Source: Telmatospirillum sp.
Lineage (GTDB): Bacteria; Pseudomonadota; Alphaproteobacteria; CACIAM-22H2
Reading direction: 5' to 3'
Length of the DNA stretch: 64,000 nt
NCBI GenBank assembly: GCA_020248985.1
Contig: JADCGL010000004.1
Span: forward strand, 16,651 to 80,650
The notes under the pieces were generated by a model, which was not told the origin of the DNA, made no database searches, and was given only the letters and a program-made list of their open reading frames with translations. Position numbers and translations under genes: made by a program. Positions 36,154 through 45,480 of the stretch are shown piece by piece (position 1 is the stretch's first letter; each line of letters opens with the position of its first letter).

Positions 36154-36285
36154 GGCGAATCTCCGGCTTGGAACGGATGGCGGCGGTTGCGGCAAAAGGA
36201 GCGCGAAATTAGACCCCTCGTCCCGCTTTCGCAACAAGTGCCTTTGGCTTGCGCTGGGGCGGCCCCGCGGTCTTAACTGCATGCC

Positions 36286-38478
36286 ATGAATAGGCGTATT
36301 CGATTCGACCAGTGGACCGGCTTGGCGATCCTCGGCTTGCCTCTGGCGCTCGCCGCGTGCGCGCGCAGCGATGCGGCCGTTGTGCCGCCCGCCGCGATCG
36401 TGGCGGAAGCGCAATCGGCCGAGCCCGTACAGGTCGCAGCCGCAGGAACGAGCGCCAACGAGAACGGGGGCGGCGATGTGCTGCTGGCGCAAGCCGTCGC
36501 GAGCCTCGCGGCCGGGCCGCCGACCGGGCCTATCGTCACGGCCGCGCGCACGATCCAGCCGATCGGCGCCCCCGTCCTCAATGCGCGCCAGCGCGAGCTT
36601 TATACGCAAGCCTTCGCCGCGATCGAAGCCGGGCGCTGGGAAGCGGCCCGCACGCTCCTGGCGCGCGGCGACCATCCGGTCGCCAACAAGCTGTTCCGCT
36701 GGCTCGAATTGCAGCTGCCGCGGTCGGGCATTGCGTTCGAGGACATCGTCCAGTTCGTCGATCAGAATCCGGATTGGCCGTCGCTTGAAACAATCTCCAG
36801 GCGCGCCGAAGAAGCGCTGCTCGACCGGCCCAGCAACAACACGCTGGTGCTGGCCTGGTTCGGCACGCGCAACCCGCTCACGCCCGACGGCGCCATGCGC
36901 TACGCCGATGCGCTGACCGCGTCGGGCGAGCGCGAAAGGGCCTTGCGCGTAATCCGCGAGCATTGGGTCTCCGGCACGTTCAACGAGGTGCAGCACAAAC
37001 GCTGGCTCGAGCGCTATCGCGGCATGCTCGAGCCGCAGCACCATGCCGCAAAACTCGACCGGCTCGTGTGGGACGGCAAGGCGGAAGAAGCGCGGCGCGT
37101 GTTCCCGCTCGTGCCGCCGGAGCGGCGCACGCTTGCCGATGCCAGGCTGCGCATCCGCGCGGGCGGCAATGTGGAAGCGCAAGCCAAGCGCGTTCCCGAA
37201 AGCCTCGCCAACGATCCGGGCCTGCTCTACGACCGCGTGCGCGCCTTCCGCCGCGCCAATCGCGAAGCGGCCGCGCGCGAGGCCATGCGCAATCTGCCGC
37301 GCGATCTGGGCCGGCCCGAAATCTGGTGGAACGAACGCGCAGTGCTCGCCCGCCGCTCGATCCTGGCCGGCGACGCGGCCGAAGCCTATCGCCTCGCCCG
37401 CGACCACCGCATGGTGCAGTCGCACGGCGCCAATTTCCTCGAGGCCGAGTTCCTTGCGGGTTGGATTGCGCTCCGGCGCCTCAACGACGCCAAGGGGGCG
37501 CAGGCGCATTTCGAGCGCGTGCACGAGGCCGCGCGCTTCCCCGTATCGCGCGCGCGCGGCGCCTACTGGATCGGCCGCGCGCTCGAAGCGCAGAACCAAA
37601 TGGCCGCCGCCAACGATTGGTACAATCGCGGGGCGGCGCTCCATACCACCTACTACGGCCAGCTCGCCGCTGCGCGCAGCAAGAGCCCCACGCGCCCGAC
37701 CTGGCCCGGCCCCATCCTCGCCACGGCCGAAGATCGCCAGGCCTTCGCGCGCAACGAAGCCGTGATCGCCGCGCGCATCCTCCTTGAAACGCGCGAGAAG
37801 CCCGAGCGCGTGCGGCCCTTCCTCGTGCGGCTGGCAAGCGTGGCCCGCACGCCCGGCCAGCATGCGCTGGTCGCCGAGTTCGCGCACCAGCTCGGCCGCA
37901 ACGATCTGGCGGTCATCGTCTCGAAGCGCTCGGCCCAGGCCGCCGGCGTGCAGCTGCACGATCTCGGCTGGCCCGTGCTGCCGATGACGGGCGAACGGCC
38001 CGAGCGCGCTTTGACCTACGCGATCATACGCCAGGAAAGCCAGTTCGAACCGGAGGTCGTGAGCTCCGCGGGAGCCCGCGGCCTCATGCAGCTGATGCCC
38101 GCCACCGCGCGCGCGGTCGCCAAGACCGAAAACACGCTCGGCAACCATACCGACGCAAGACTGTTCGAGCCCGCCTACAATATCCGCCTCGGCCGGTCGT
38201 ATCTCGCCTCGCTCGTCGACGATTTCGGCGGCTCCTACGTGCTGGCGATCGCGTCCTACAATGCAGGGCCGGGGCGCGCGCGCGAATGGATGCGCAATTT
38301 CGGCGATCCGCGTCAGCCGGACGTCGATGTCGTCGATTGGATCGAGATGATTCCGTTCGAGGAAACGCGCGGCTACGTGCAGCGCGTGATGGAGAATCTG
38401 CAGATCTATCGCCGCAACATCGCCCCCACCCAGACCGCCTTCGACATCGAACGCGATCTGCGCCGCCGCAGCAACTGA
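36286..38478 (+). CDS. slt: Soluble lytic murein transglycosylase
   Basis: The 730-residue protein has a lipoprotein-like signal (LPLALAACAR, Cys about 26), a long alpha-superhelical region (about 90-530) and a C-terminal SLT domain with the catalytic Glu in IIRQESQFEPEV followed by GARGLMQLMPATA and YNAGPGRAREWM. It cleaves peptidoglycan to 1,6-anhydro-muropeptides in the periplasm. The order smpB-dapA-slt is typical of Rhodospirillales. A GNAT gene begins 1 base after its stop. Confidence 0.93.
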   Translation: MNRRIRFDQWTGLAILGLPLALAACARSDAAVVPPAAIVAEAQSAEPVQVAAAGTSANENGGGDVLLAQAVASLAAGPPTGPIVTAARTIQPIGAPVLNARQRELYTQAFAAIEAGRWEAARTLLARGDHPVANKLFRWLELQLPRSGIAFEDIVQFVDQNPDWPSLETISRRAEEALLDRPSNNTLVLAWFGTRNPLTPDGAMRYADALTASGERERALRVIREHWVSGTFNEVQHKRWLERYRGMLEPQHHAAKLDRLVWDGKAEEARRVFPLVPPERRTLADARLRIRAGGNVEAQAKRVPESLANDPGLLYDRVRAFRRANREAAAREAMRNLPRDLGRPEIWWNERAVLARRSILAGDAAEAYRLARDHRMVQSHGANFLEAEFLAGWIALRRLNDAKGAQAHFERVHEAARFPVSRARGAYWIGRALEAQNQMAAANDWYNRGAALHTTYYGQLAAARSKSPTRPTWPGPILATAEDRQAFARNEAVIAARILLETREKPERVRPFLVRLASVARTPGQHALVAEFAHQLGRNDLAVIVSKRSAQAAGVQLHDLGWPVLPMTGERPERALTYAIIRQESQFEPEVVSSAGARGLMQLMPATARAVAKTENTLGNHTDARLFEPAYNIRLGRSYLASLVDDFGGSYVLAIASYNAGPGRAREWMRNFGDPRQPDVDVVDWIEMIPFEETRGYVQRVMENLQIYRRNIAPTQTAFDIERDLRRRSN

Positions 38479-38479
38479 G

Positions 38480-39010
38480 ATGGGAGCGCTTTCGATCCGC
38501 AGCGCCGGGCCAGCCGACGCCGCCGCCGTCGCCGCCTTGCACACCGCAAGCTGGCGAACGGCCTATCGCGATATCTTGAGCGAAGCCTATCTCGCGAACG
38601 CGCATGTCGAGCGCGCGCAGTACTGGCAAGCGCGTATGGCGGCGTGGAATCCGGCACGCAGCTTTCTTGGCCTCGCCGAGCAGGACGGCGCCGCAATCGG
38701 CTTCGCCTGCGTGATGGCCGATGCCGAGCCCGAACACGGCGCTCTGCTCGACAATCTGCATGTGCGGCCCGACATCAAACGCGGCGGCATCGGCCGCCAG
38801 CTCTTGCAGCGCGCAGGTGCATGGGTCGCGGCCAATCTCCCGAGCACGCCGATGCATCTCACGGTCTATCTCGCCAACGAAAACGCCGTCGGCTTCTACC
38901 GGCGCATGGGCGGCCTCGCGAGTGCGCCGCACGGCTATCGCGCGATCGACGGCACCGAGCACCAAGTCTTGCGCTTCGTTTGGGCCAGTCCCGGCGCCAT
39001 CGGCGCATGA
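38480..39010 (+). CDS. GNAT acetyltransferase
   Basis: The 176-residue protein starts LSIRSAGPADAAAVAALHTASWRTAYRDIL, a common N-terminus of single-domain GNAT enzymes, and has the acetyl-CoA motif LHVRPDIKRGGIGRQLLQRAGAW (about 93-115) and NENAVGFYRRMGG (about 133-145). The substrate is unknown. It is unrelated in detail to the GNAT at 34238. It overlaps the HAD gene by 4 bases (ATGA) and follows slt closely, so the three may be co-transcribed. Confidence 0.88.
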   Translation: MGALSIRSAGPADAAAVAALHTASWRTAYRDILSEAYLANAHVERAQYWQARMAAWNPARSFLGLAEQDGAAIGFACVMADAEPEHGALLDNLHVRPDIKRGGIGRQLLQRAGAWVAANLPSTPMHLTVYLANENAVGFYRRMGGLASAPHGYRAIDGTEHQVLRFVWASPGAIGA

Positions 39011-39651
39011 GGCGTCTGGTCGTTTTCGACATGGACGGCGTGCTCGTCGATTCCGAGCGCATCGCCAATCGCATCTTCCATGCTGAGTTGGCCGAACACG
39101 GCGTGCCGCTCACGCTCGAGCAGGCCACGCGCCGCTATGTCGGGCGCAGCATGGCCTCGGCGATCGCGGACATCGAAAAAAGCTTCGGCATCGTGCTGCC
39201 GCCGGATTTCGCCGAAACCGAACGCGCGAAAGTGCTGGCCGCGTACGAAGGCGAATTGCAGGCGGTCGAAGGCGTGCCCGAATTGCTGGAAGGCTTGGCG
39301 CTGCCCTTCTGCCTCGCCTCGTCGAGCGATCCGCCGCGCATCAGGCGCAGCCTCGAATTGTGCGGCCTCTTGCCCCATTTCGACGGGCGCTGTTTCAGCG
39401 CCGCGCAGGTCGCCAACGGCAAACCCGCCCCGGATTTGTTTTTGTTCGCGGCCACCACGATGGGTTTTGCGCCTGCCGACTGCGTCGTGATCGAAGACAC
39501 GCTCGCAGGCCTCAGCGCCGCCAAGGCCGCGGGCATGAAGGCCTATGCCTATGCCGGGGCCGGCCACACCGATCGCGGCGAACTTGCCGCGACCGGTGCC
39601 GTGGTCATCGACCGGATGGCCGAACTCGCTACGGTTTTGCGAGCAGATTGA
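39007..39651 (+). CDS. HAD-superfamily phosphatase
   Basis: The 214-residue protein has the four HAD motifs: DMDGVLVDS (about 8-16, nucleophile Asp), SSS after a strand (about 103), Lys in NGKPAPDLFLFAA and the acidic pair IEDTLAGL. The helical cap at about 20-85 is of the beta-phosphoglucomutase/phosphoglycolate phosphatase type. The substrate is probably a small sugar or organic phosphate. Its 3' end overlaps the convergent dehydrogenase gene by 23 bases. Confidence 0.88.
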   Translation: MRRLVVFDMDGVLVDSERIANRIFHAELAEHGVPLTLEQATRRYVGRSMASAIADIEKSFGIVLPPDFAETERAKVLAAYEGELQAVEGVPELLEGLALPFCLASSSDPPRIRRSLELCGLLPHFDGRCFSAAQVANGKPAPDLFLFAATTMGFAPADCVVIEDTLAGLSAAKAAGMKAYAYAGAGHTDRGELAATGAVVIDRMAELATVLRAD

Positions 39652-40498
39652 TCAGCGAGGACGTGTCCCAGCGCCCGCCGCCGCGCGCCTGCACGGCCGC
39701 GTAGAACTGGTCGATCACGGCCGTCATCGGCAGGCGGGCTTTGTTGGTCTTGGCTTCCTCGAGGCAGATCGCGAGGTCCTTGCGCATCCAATCGACCGCA
39801 AAGCCGAAATCGAACTTGCCCTGCACCATCGTCTTGGCGCGGTTTTCCATCTGCCAGGAACCGGCCGCCCCCTTGGTGATGACCGACAGCACCTTGTCGG
39901 TGTCGAGCCCGGCCTGGACCGCGAAATTCATCCCTTCCGACAGGCCCTGTGCGAGCCCCGCAATGCAGATCTGGTTCACCATCTTGGTGAGCTGGCCGGC
40001 ACCGGCCGGGCCCATCAAGGTCAGCGCCTTGGCGTAGATTTTGAGCACGGGCTCCGCCTTGGCGAACACCGCTTCCGTACCGCCGACCATGATGCCGAGC
40101 TGGCCGTTTTCGGCCCCCGCCTGGCCGCCCGACACGGGCGCGTCGAGAAAGCCGAAGCCTTTTTCCGTCGCGGCCTTGTCGAGCTCGCGCGCCACAAGTG
40201 CGGACGCCGTGGTGTGGTCGACGAAAATCGTCCCCTTGGCCATGCCGGCAAACGCACCCTTATCGCCGTAGACGACCGAGCGCAGATCGTCGTCGTTGCC
40301 CACACAGGCGAGCACGATATCGGCACCCTTGGCGGCTTCGGCCGGCGTCGCGGCCGACTTGCCGCCGTGCTTGGCCACCCACGCGGCCGCTTTGGCGGCA
40401 CTGCGGTTGTAGACTGTCACGCTGTGGCCGGCCTTCTGCAGATGGCCTGCCATCGGAAAACCCATCACACCCAAACCAAGAAAAGCCAGATTGGCCAT
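39629..40498 (-). CDS. 3-hydroxyisobutyrate dehydrogenase-like NAD(P)-dependent reductase
   Basis: The 289-residue protein has the Rossmann turn FLGLGVMGFPMAGHLQKAGH at the N-terminus, the substrate loop DAPVSGGQAGAENG (about 115-130) and the catalytic Lys in LTKMVNQ (about 169-175). It belongs to the beta-hydroxyacid dehydrogenases (3-hydroxyisobutyrate, tartronate semialdehyde and similar). The exact substrate is not clear. A 42-residue membrane peptide and an MFS transporter lie upstream on the same strand and may form one operon, suggesting uptake and oxidation of a hydroxy acid. Confidence 0.9.
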   Translation of the reverse strand: MANLAFLGLGVMGFPMAGHLQKAGHSVTVYNRSAAKAAAWVAKHGGKSAATPAEAAKGADIVLACVGNDDDLRSVVYGDKGAFAGMAKGTIFVDHTTASALVARELDKAATEKGFGFLDAPVSGGQAGAENGQLGIMVGGTEAVFAKAEPVLKIYAKALTLMGPAGAGQLTKMVNQICIAGLAQGLSEGMNFAVQAGLDTDKVLSVITKGAAGSWQMENRAKTMVQGKFDFGFAVDWMRKDLAICLEEAKTNKARLPMTAVIDQFYAAVQARGGGRWDTSSLINLLAKP

Positions 40499-40511
40499 AC
40501 GCGGAACTCCT

Positions 40512-40640
40512 TCAAAGACAGGCAATGAACGCAAGGTCGAGCAGAATCGCCGGCCCGCGCACGGCCCAAAGATACACGGCCCCCGCAAACAGCAAAACGC
40601 CGCCCGCCATCAGCCCGGATTGTGCTGGCGTGAGCCGCAT
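40512..40640 (-). CDS. Small single-helix membrane protein (42 residues)
   Basis: The frame starts at an ATG with GAGGGC 5 bases before it and encodes one hydrophobic helix (SGLMAGGVLLFAGAVYLWAV), then a short tail. It lies 8 bases after the MFS stop and 13 bases before the dehydrogenase start, all on one strand. The good ribosome site and tight spacing support translation. Function unknown; it may assist the MFS transporter. Confidence 0.55.
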   Translation of the reverse strand: MRLTPAQSGLMAGGVLLFAGAVYLWAVRGPAILLDLAFIACL

Positions 40641-40648
40641 GCTTGCCC

Positions 40649-41845
40649 TCAGCCCGCCGCCGCCAGACGCGGCTGCGGGGCGTCGCGCAGCGGCCAATGC
40701 AAGGCCGCGGCGATGAAGCCCGTGGCCACGCAAAGCCCCCATACGACATCGTAGGACCCGTACATGTCGTAGACCTTACCACCCAGCCAAGCGCCCATAA
40801 AGCTGCCGATTTGGTGCGAGAAAAACACGATGCCGTAGAGCGTGGACATGTAGGTGGTGCCGAAAATCTGCGCCACGAGCCCCGAGGTCAGCGGCACGGT
40901 CGACAGCCAGAACAGCCCCAGCGCGGAGGCGAAAATCATCACGCTCGCTTCGCTGATCGGCGTCAGCAGAAACACGATGAACACGAGCGAGCGGCCGATA
41001 TAGATTCCAGCGAGCAGATATTTTTTGCGCCGCAATTGGCCGAGCACGCCAGCCGTGTAGGTGCCCACGATGTTGAAGAGTCCGACGAGCGCCAACGACC
41101 AGGCGCCCACCCAGCCGGGCAGGCCCTTGTCGGCCACGTAGGCCGGCAGATGCACGCCCACGAACACGACCTGGAAACCGCACACGAAAAACCCGATCGT
41201 GAGCAGCCAGAAGCCGGAATGGCCCATCGCTTCTTTAAGTGCGGCACCCAGCGTCTGCTGCGATTGGGCGGCGGCGGGTGCGGCCAAGCCGCGCAAGCCG
41301 TAGGCGAGCGGCAAGATCGCCAAGGCGCTCAGCGCGATCGCGAACAGCGCGCCGCGCCAATCCAGCATGTCGAGCAGCACCTGCGCGTACGGCATGCAGG
41401 CGAACTGCCCGAACGAACCGCCGGCCGCAACGATGCCCAGCGCCAGCGATCGCTTCTCGGGCGGGGCGGCACGGCCCACGGCCCCGAGGATGATCGAGAA
41501 GCCGGCGCCGGCCATCGCGAGGCCCTGCAGCGTATTGCCGACCAGGATCAGCGTGCCGTCCTGCGCGTTCGAGAGCGCCCAAAAGCCGCCGGCATAGAGC
41601 AAGCCGCCGATCAGCACCGCGCGCGAGGTGCCGAATTTGTCGGCGACCGCCCCGGCGAACGGCCCGGCGGCCCCCCACAGAAGATTGGAAACCGCGAGCC
41701 CGAACGCAAACACCTCGCGCCCAACGCCGAGATCGATCGTCATGGGTTTGAGGAACAAGCCCAACGTCTGGCGCAGGCCCATCATCACGGTAAGCACCAA
41801 CGATCCGCAGATAAGGATCGTCAGGTAGCTGCTCTTGCGTTCCAT
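40649..41845 (-). CDS. MFS transporter, monocarboxylate/oxalate-like branch
   Basis: The 398-residue protein has 12 predicted membrane helices. The N-terminal half contains GLRQTLGLFLKPMTIDLG and the loop 2-3 motif GAVADKFGTSRAVLIGG; the second half has GTYTAGVLGQLRRKKYLL. It most resembles OFA/MCT-type carriers of organic acids. It heads a likely operon with the small membrane protein and the 3-hydroxyisobutyrate dehydrogenase-like enzyme, consistent with a hydroxy or keto acid substrate. The exact substrate is unknown. Confidence 0.85.
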   Translation of the reverse strand: MERKSSYLTILICGSLVLTVMMGLRQTLGLFLKPMTIDLGVGREVFAFGLAVSNLLWGAAGPFAGAVADKFGTSRAVLIGGLLYAGGFWALSNAQDGTLILVGNTLQGLAMAGAGFSIILGAVGRAAPPEKRSLALGIVAAGGSFGQFACMPYAQVLLDMLDWRGALFAIALSALAILPLAYGLRGLAAPAAAQSQQTLGAALKEAMGHSGFWLLTIGFFVCGFQVVFVGVHLPAYVADKGLPGWVGAWSLALVGLFNIVGTYTAGVLGQLRRKKYLLAGIYIGRSLVFIVFLLTPISEASVMIFASALGLFWLSTVPLTSGLVAQIFGTTYMSTLYGIVFFSHQIGSFMGAWLGGKVYDMYGSYDVVWGLCVATGFIAAALHWPLRDAPQPRLAAAG

Positions 41846-41897
41846 GGCACTGCCCCCAAGCCTCGATGCGGCAGTGTCGCAAGGGCGTGCGGGCGCT

Positions 41898-42377
41898 TCA
41901 AGCCCGCGATTGTCGCGATACGCTTGATGTTGCCGCGGGTGCCGCTTCCGCCATTTGGCGGCGGCGATGCGCGTTCAAGCTGATTTCGTCCATATTCTGC
42001 TGGTCTTTGCGTTCGGTCGCGTCTTTGTCGGCCTTGATGCGCGCGGCCAGGGCTGTTTCGTAGCGCTTCAGCGTCTGGAAGGCCTCCGCCACGGCCTGGC
42101 GTGCCTCCTCCAACTGCGGTTGCATGCCGGCAATTTGCGCGGCCAGACGCTCGCGGCGCTCGATCACGCCGCGCGCATAGCCCGCATAGGCAAAGGCCCC
42201 GACCTCAAGTTCGCGCGCATGGCGCTGCTCTTGTTCCTTCTCGGCCTCGAGGGCAACGGCGCGCGCCTGCAAGGTCGCTTCCTGCTGCTCGATTTCGACG
42301 AGCACGCGGCGCTTGTCGTCGAGATCGGCTTCGGCGAGCCGAATGAGCGAGCGCAAACCCTTGGTTTTGGCCGCCAT
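41898..42377 (-). CDS. fliJ: Flagellar export protein FliJ
   Basis: The 159-residue protein is almost one long coiled coil, rich in A, E, R and Q, with the N-terminal GLRSLIRLAEADLDDKRRVL pattern of FliJ. FliJ joins the FliI ATPase ring to the export gate and helps flagellar type III secretion. It is 10 bases downstream of fliI on the same strand, which decides the call because the sequence itself is poorly conserved. Confidence 0.86.
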   Translation of the reverse strand: MAAKTKGLRSLIRLAEADLDDKRRVLVEIEQQEATLQARAVALEAEKEQEQRHARELEVGAFAYAGYARGVIERRERLAAQIAGMQPQLEEARQAVAEAFQTLKRYETALAARIKADKDATERKDQQNMDEISLNAHRRRQMAEAAPAATSSVSRQSRA

Positions 42378-42387
42378 CTAGCGCGTC

Positions 42388-43755
42388 TCAACCGGCAAGG
42401 GCCGGCTCTTCGGCGCCTTCGGCTGCACCGCCGGGATCCGGCATGCCGAGAATCTCGGCGAGCCCCGCATAGCCTTGCGCCAACAGGGCGCGCTCGCGCT
42501 TGCCCTGCTTCAGGAAATTCTCGATCTCGGGCTGGTAGTGGATGGCTTCGTCCACCAACGCATCCGAGCCGCGCCGGTAGGCACCCAGGCGGATCATCTC
42601 GGCCATGTCTTCGTACTGCGCCATCAGCTGGCGCGCGCGCGCCACGAGCGCGTTTTCGGAAGGCGTGTTGCAACCCGGCATGGTTCGCGAAACCGAGCGC
42701 AGAATATTGATGGCGGGATAGCGGCCGCGTTCGCCGATGGCGCGCTCGAGCACGATATGGCCGTCCACGATGCCGCGCACGGCGTCCGAAATCGGCTCGT
42801 TCGTGTCGTCGCCCTCGACGAGAACGGTGAAGAGGCCCGTCACGCTGCCCTGCCCCGTGCCGGGTCCGGCGCGTTCGAGCAGGCGCGGCAATTCGGCGAA
42901 GACCGACGGCGTGTAGCCTTTGGACGCCGGCGGCTCGCCCGCCGACAGGCCGATCTCGCGCTGCGCCATCGCAAAGCGCGTGACCGAATCCATGAGGCAC
43001 AAAACGTCGCGGTCGAGATCGCGGAAATACTCGGCGATCGCGAGCGTCATGTAGGCCGCTTGGCGGCGCATCAACGGGCTCTCGTCGCCGGTGGCCACCA
43101 CAACCACAGCGCGCGCAAGGCCTTCGGGCCCGAGATCGTCCTGGATGAACTCCTGCACTTCGCGGCCGCGCTCGCCGATGAGGCCGATCACGACCACGTC
43201 GGCGGCGGTGTAGCGCGTCATCATCGACATGACCGAGGATTTGCCCACGCCCGAGCCCGCGAAAATGCCCATGCGCTGGCCGCGACAGCAGGTGAGAAAC
43301 GTGTTGATCGCACGAATGCCCAAATCGATCTTGCCGCGCACGCGCTGGCGCTTGTGGGCGGCGGGCGGCGAGGCTTTGATCGCATAGGGGGCCGGGCCCA
43401 TCGGCAGCGGCCCCTTGCCGTCGAGCGGCTCGCCGAGCGCATTCACGACGCGCCCGAGCCACGAGCGGTGCGGATAGATGACGGGATCGGAATCGGCGAT
43501 TTCGGCCCGGCTGCCCACGCCAATGCCGTCCACCGTGCCGAACGCCATCAGCAGCGCGCGCCCCTGACGGAAGCCCACGACCTCGCATGGAACGCGGCGG
43601 CGGTCGCGCGTGCCGACAAAACAGCGCGAACCGACGGCCAGCAGATCGTCCACGCCGCCGATCTCGAGCAGCATGCCTTGCACGGCCGAAACGCGGCCGT
43701 AGTAGCGATAGGTCGGGATGCGCTCAACGGCGGCAACCAATTCATGTGCGGACAT
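42388..43755 (-). CDS. fliI: Flagellum-specific ATPase FliI
   Basis: The 455-residue protein has Walker A in [10 protein letters not shown] (about 167-176), Walker B region [18 protein letters not shown] (about 253-270) and the F1-ATPase-like core of flagellar/type III ATPases ([20 protein letters not shown]). It energizes export of flagellar subunits. The ATG at 43755 fits the family start; the longer frame upstream lies in the ctrA promoter. It is divergent from ctrA, which is known to control flagellar genes in this class. Confidence 0.94.
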   Translation of the reverse strand: MSAHELVAAVERIPTYRYYGRVSAVQGMLLEIGGVDDLLAVGSRCFVGTRDRRRVPCEVVGFRQGRALLMAFGTVDGIGVGSRAEIADSDPVIYPHRSWLGRVVNALGEPLDGKGPLPMGPAPYAIKASPPAAHKRQRVRGKIDLGIRAINTFLTCCRGQRMGIFAGSGVGKSSVMSMMTRYTAADVVVIGLIGERGREVQEFIQDDLGPEGLARAVVVVATGDESPLMRRQAAYMTLAIAEYFRDLDRDVLCLMDSVTRFAMAQREIGLSAGEPPASKGYTPSVFAELPRLLERAGPGTGQGSVTGLFTVLVEGDDTNEPISDAVRGIVDGHIVLERAIGERGRYPAINILRSVSRTMPGCNTPSENALVARARQLMAQYEDMAEMIRLGAYRRGSDALVDEAIHYQPEIENFLKQGKRERALLAQGYAGLAEILGMPDPGGAAEGAEEPALAG

Positions 43756-43832
43756 ACGCGCGATCACCCGTCCCGAAAAGTTGGCGGAAAATCCGAGGGT
43801 TGCGGACCGTTTCGGACTGTAGCCAAGTTTGA

Positions 43833-43847
43833 TTAACGTTGCGTAAA
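43833..43847. promoter_or_regulatory. Candidate CtrA-binding site between fliI and ctrA
   Basis: TTAA-CGTTGCG-TAAA differs from the CtrA consensus TTAA-N7-TTAA at one position. It lies 78 bases upstream of fliI and about 100 upstream of ctrA, so it could serve flagellar control and autoregulation. Confidence 0.5.
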
Positions 43848-43891
43848 TTTCTGCATAAAGATTTGATAAATAGAGATGTTTGTTTGGAATT

Positions 43892-43925
43892 GTTAACAAC
43901 GCCTGTGCCGTGATAGGTTGTTAAC
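43892..43925. promoter_or_regulatory. Inverted repeat with GTTAAC half-sites before ctrA
   Basis: GTTAACAAC and GTTGTTAAC are perfect 9-base inverted repeats separated by 16 bases, ending 22 bases before the ctrA start. Both contain the TTAAC half-site of CtrA, so a dimer could repress or tune ctrA here. Inference. Confidence 0.45.
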
Positions 43926-43947
43926 TAATTTCTTGGAGGCCCTGCCG

Positions 43948-44643
43948 ATGCGCGTGCTGCTGGTTGAAGACGATCAGGCAACGTCCCGCTCGATCGAGCT
44001 GATGCTCAAGCAAGAAGGCTTTGTCTGCGACACGAGTGCCCTCGGCGAAGACGGGCTCGAGGTCGGTAAACTCTACGACTACGACATCATCCTGCTCGAT
44101 CTGATGCTGCCGGACATGGACGGCTACGAAGTGCTGCGCCGCTTCCGCGCCGGGCGCATCAAGACGCCGATCCTGATCCTATCGGGCCTCACCGAACTCG
44201 ACGCCAAGATCAAAGGCCTCGGCTTCGGTGCGGACGACTACCTGACCAAGCCGTTCGACAAGCGCGAACTCATCGCGCGCATCCACGCGATCGTGCGCCG
44301 CGCCAAGGGCCATTCGCAGTCGATCATCAAGACTGGCAAGCTGATGGTCAATCTCGAGGCGCGCACGGTCGAAGCCGGCGCGCGGCCGCTGCACCTCACG
44401 GGCAAGGAATATGCGATCCTCGAATTGCTGAGCCTGCGCAAAGGCACCACGCTGACCAAAGAGATGTTTTTGAACCATCTCTACGGCGGCATCGACGAGC
44501 CCGAACTCAAGATCATCGACGTGTTCGTGTGCAAGCTGCGCAAGAAGCTGTCGACTGCCTGCGACGGCGAAAACTACATCGAAACGGTCTGGGGCCGCGG
44601 CTATGTGCTGCGCGATCCGCCGGCAAAGGGAAAAGCAGCCTGA
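43948..44643 (+). CDS. ctrA: Cell-cycle response regulator CtrA
   Basis: The 231-residue protein has a receiver domain with phospho-acceptor Asp in [13 protein letters not shown] (Asp about 51) and Lys in [12 protein letters not shown], and an OmpR-type winged helix with [33 protein letters not shown], which is diagnostic for CtrA. CtrA controls flagellar, chemotaxis and, in some species, replication and division genes. In Rhodospirillales it mostly governs motility. TTGGAGG stands 9 bases before the ATG. Its phosphate donor ChpT is encoded 3 kb away. Confidence 0.95.
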   Translation: MRVLLVEDDQATSRSIELMLKQEGFVCDTSALGEDGLEVGKLYDYDIILLDLMLPDMDGYEVLRRFRAGRIKTPILILSGLTELDAKIKGLGFGADDYLTKPFDKRELIARIHAIVRRAKGHSQSIIKTGKLMVNLEARTVEAGARPLHLTGKEYAILELLSLRKGTTLTKEMFLNHLYGGIDEPELKIIDVFVCKLRKKLSTACDGENYIETVWGRGYVLRDPPAKGKAA

Positions 44644-45480
44644 TCAGCCCGCTTTGGCGGCTCCGCCGGGCGCCACGACCTGGTAGATGCCGCGCTGGCC
44701 CGGCATCGGCTGGAAGCGTTCGGTAACGCCCAGCACCGTCTCGGCACCGCCCAGATAAAGCACGCCGTCGGCCGGCATCAGCTTGGCCATGCGATCGAGG
44801 ATCTGGCCTTTGGTTTTCTGGTCGAAATAGATCAGCACGTTGCGGCAGAAGATCACGTCGAACGCACCCAACGACGCGAACTCGCTGAGCAGATTGAAGC
44901 TGCGATACTGCACGGCCGAGCGAATCTCGGGCGCGATGCCCCATTTGTCGCCCTGCTGCTTGAAATACTTGACCAGCAGCGTGATCGGCAGGCCACGCTG
45001 CACTTCGAACTGCGTGTAGATGCCGGCCTTCGCGCGTTCGAGCGCTTCGTGGCTGATGTCGGTTCCCACGATATCGACGCGCCAGCCGGCGAGCTTGGCC
45101 GCTTCCTCTTTGAGGATCATCGCGAGCGTGTAGGGCTCCTGCCCGGTCGATGCGGCCGCACACCAGATGCGGAAGCTCTTTTTGGCCGCACGCGACTGCA
45201 GCAACGCGGGCAGGATCAGCTGGCGAAACTGGTCGAACGGCTTGCCGTCGCGGAAGAAGAACGACTCGTTCGTCATCATCGCGTCGACGACGTCGCGCTG
45301 CAGCGCCGGATCGCGTGCCGACCGCAGCTGGCCCACCAGCAGGTCGATCGTCGCGACGTTCCATTTGCGCGCGAGCGGCGCCAAGCGGCTTTCGATCAGA
45401 TACATCTTGTCCGGCCCCAGCACGAGCCCGGTCTGGTCGTAGATGTATTTCGTGAAATAGGCGAAATCGTCGGGCTTCAC
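44644..45480 (-). CDS. cheR: Chemotaxis protein methyltransferase CheR
   Basis: The 278-residue enzyme has the N-terminal helical domain (about 1-75) and a SAM-dependent domain with TNESFFFRD (about 75-83), WCAAASTGQEPYTLAM (about 104-119) and FDVIFCRNVLIYFD (about 206-219). It methylates glutamates on chemoreceptors. The start is a GTG that overlaps the cheB stop (GTGA), so both enzymes are made together. It is convergent with ctrA, stop to stop with no gap. Confidence 0.94.
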   Translation of the reverse strand: MKPDDFAYFTKYIYDQTGLVLGPDKMYLIESRLAPLARKWNVATIDLLVGQLRSARDPALQRDVVDAMMTNESFFFRDGKPFDQFRQLILPALLQSRAAKKSFRIWCAAASTGQEPYTLAMILKEEAAKLAGWRVDIVGTDISHEALERAKAGIYTQFEVQRGLPITLLVKYFKQQGDKWGIAPEIRSAVQYRSFNLLSEFASLGAFDVIFCRNVLIYFDQKTKGQILDRMAKLMPADGVLYLGGAETVLGVTERFQPMPGQRGIYQVVAPGGAAKAG

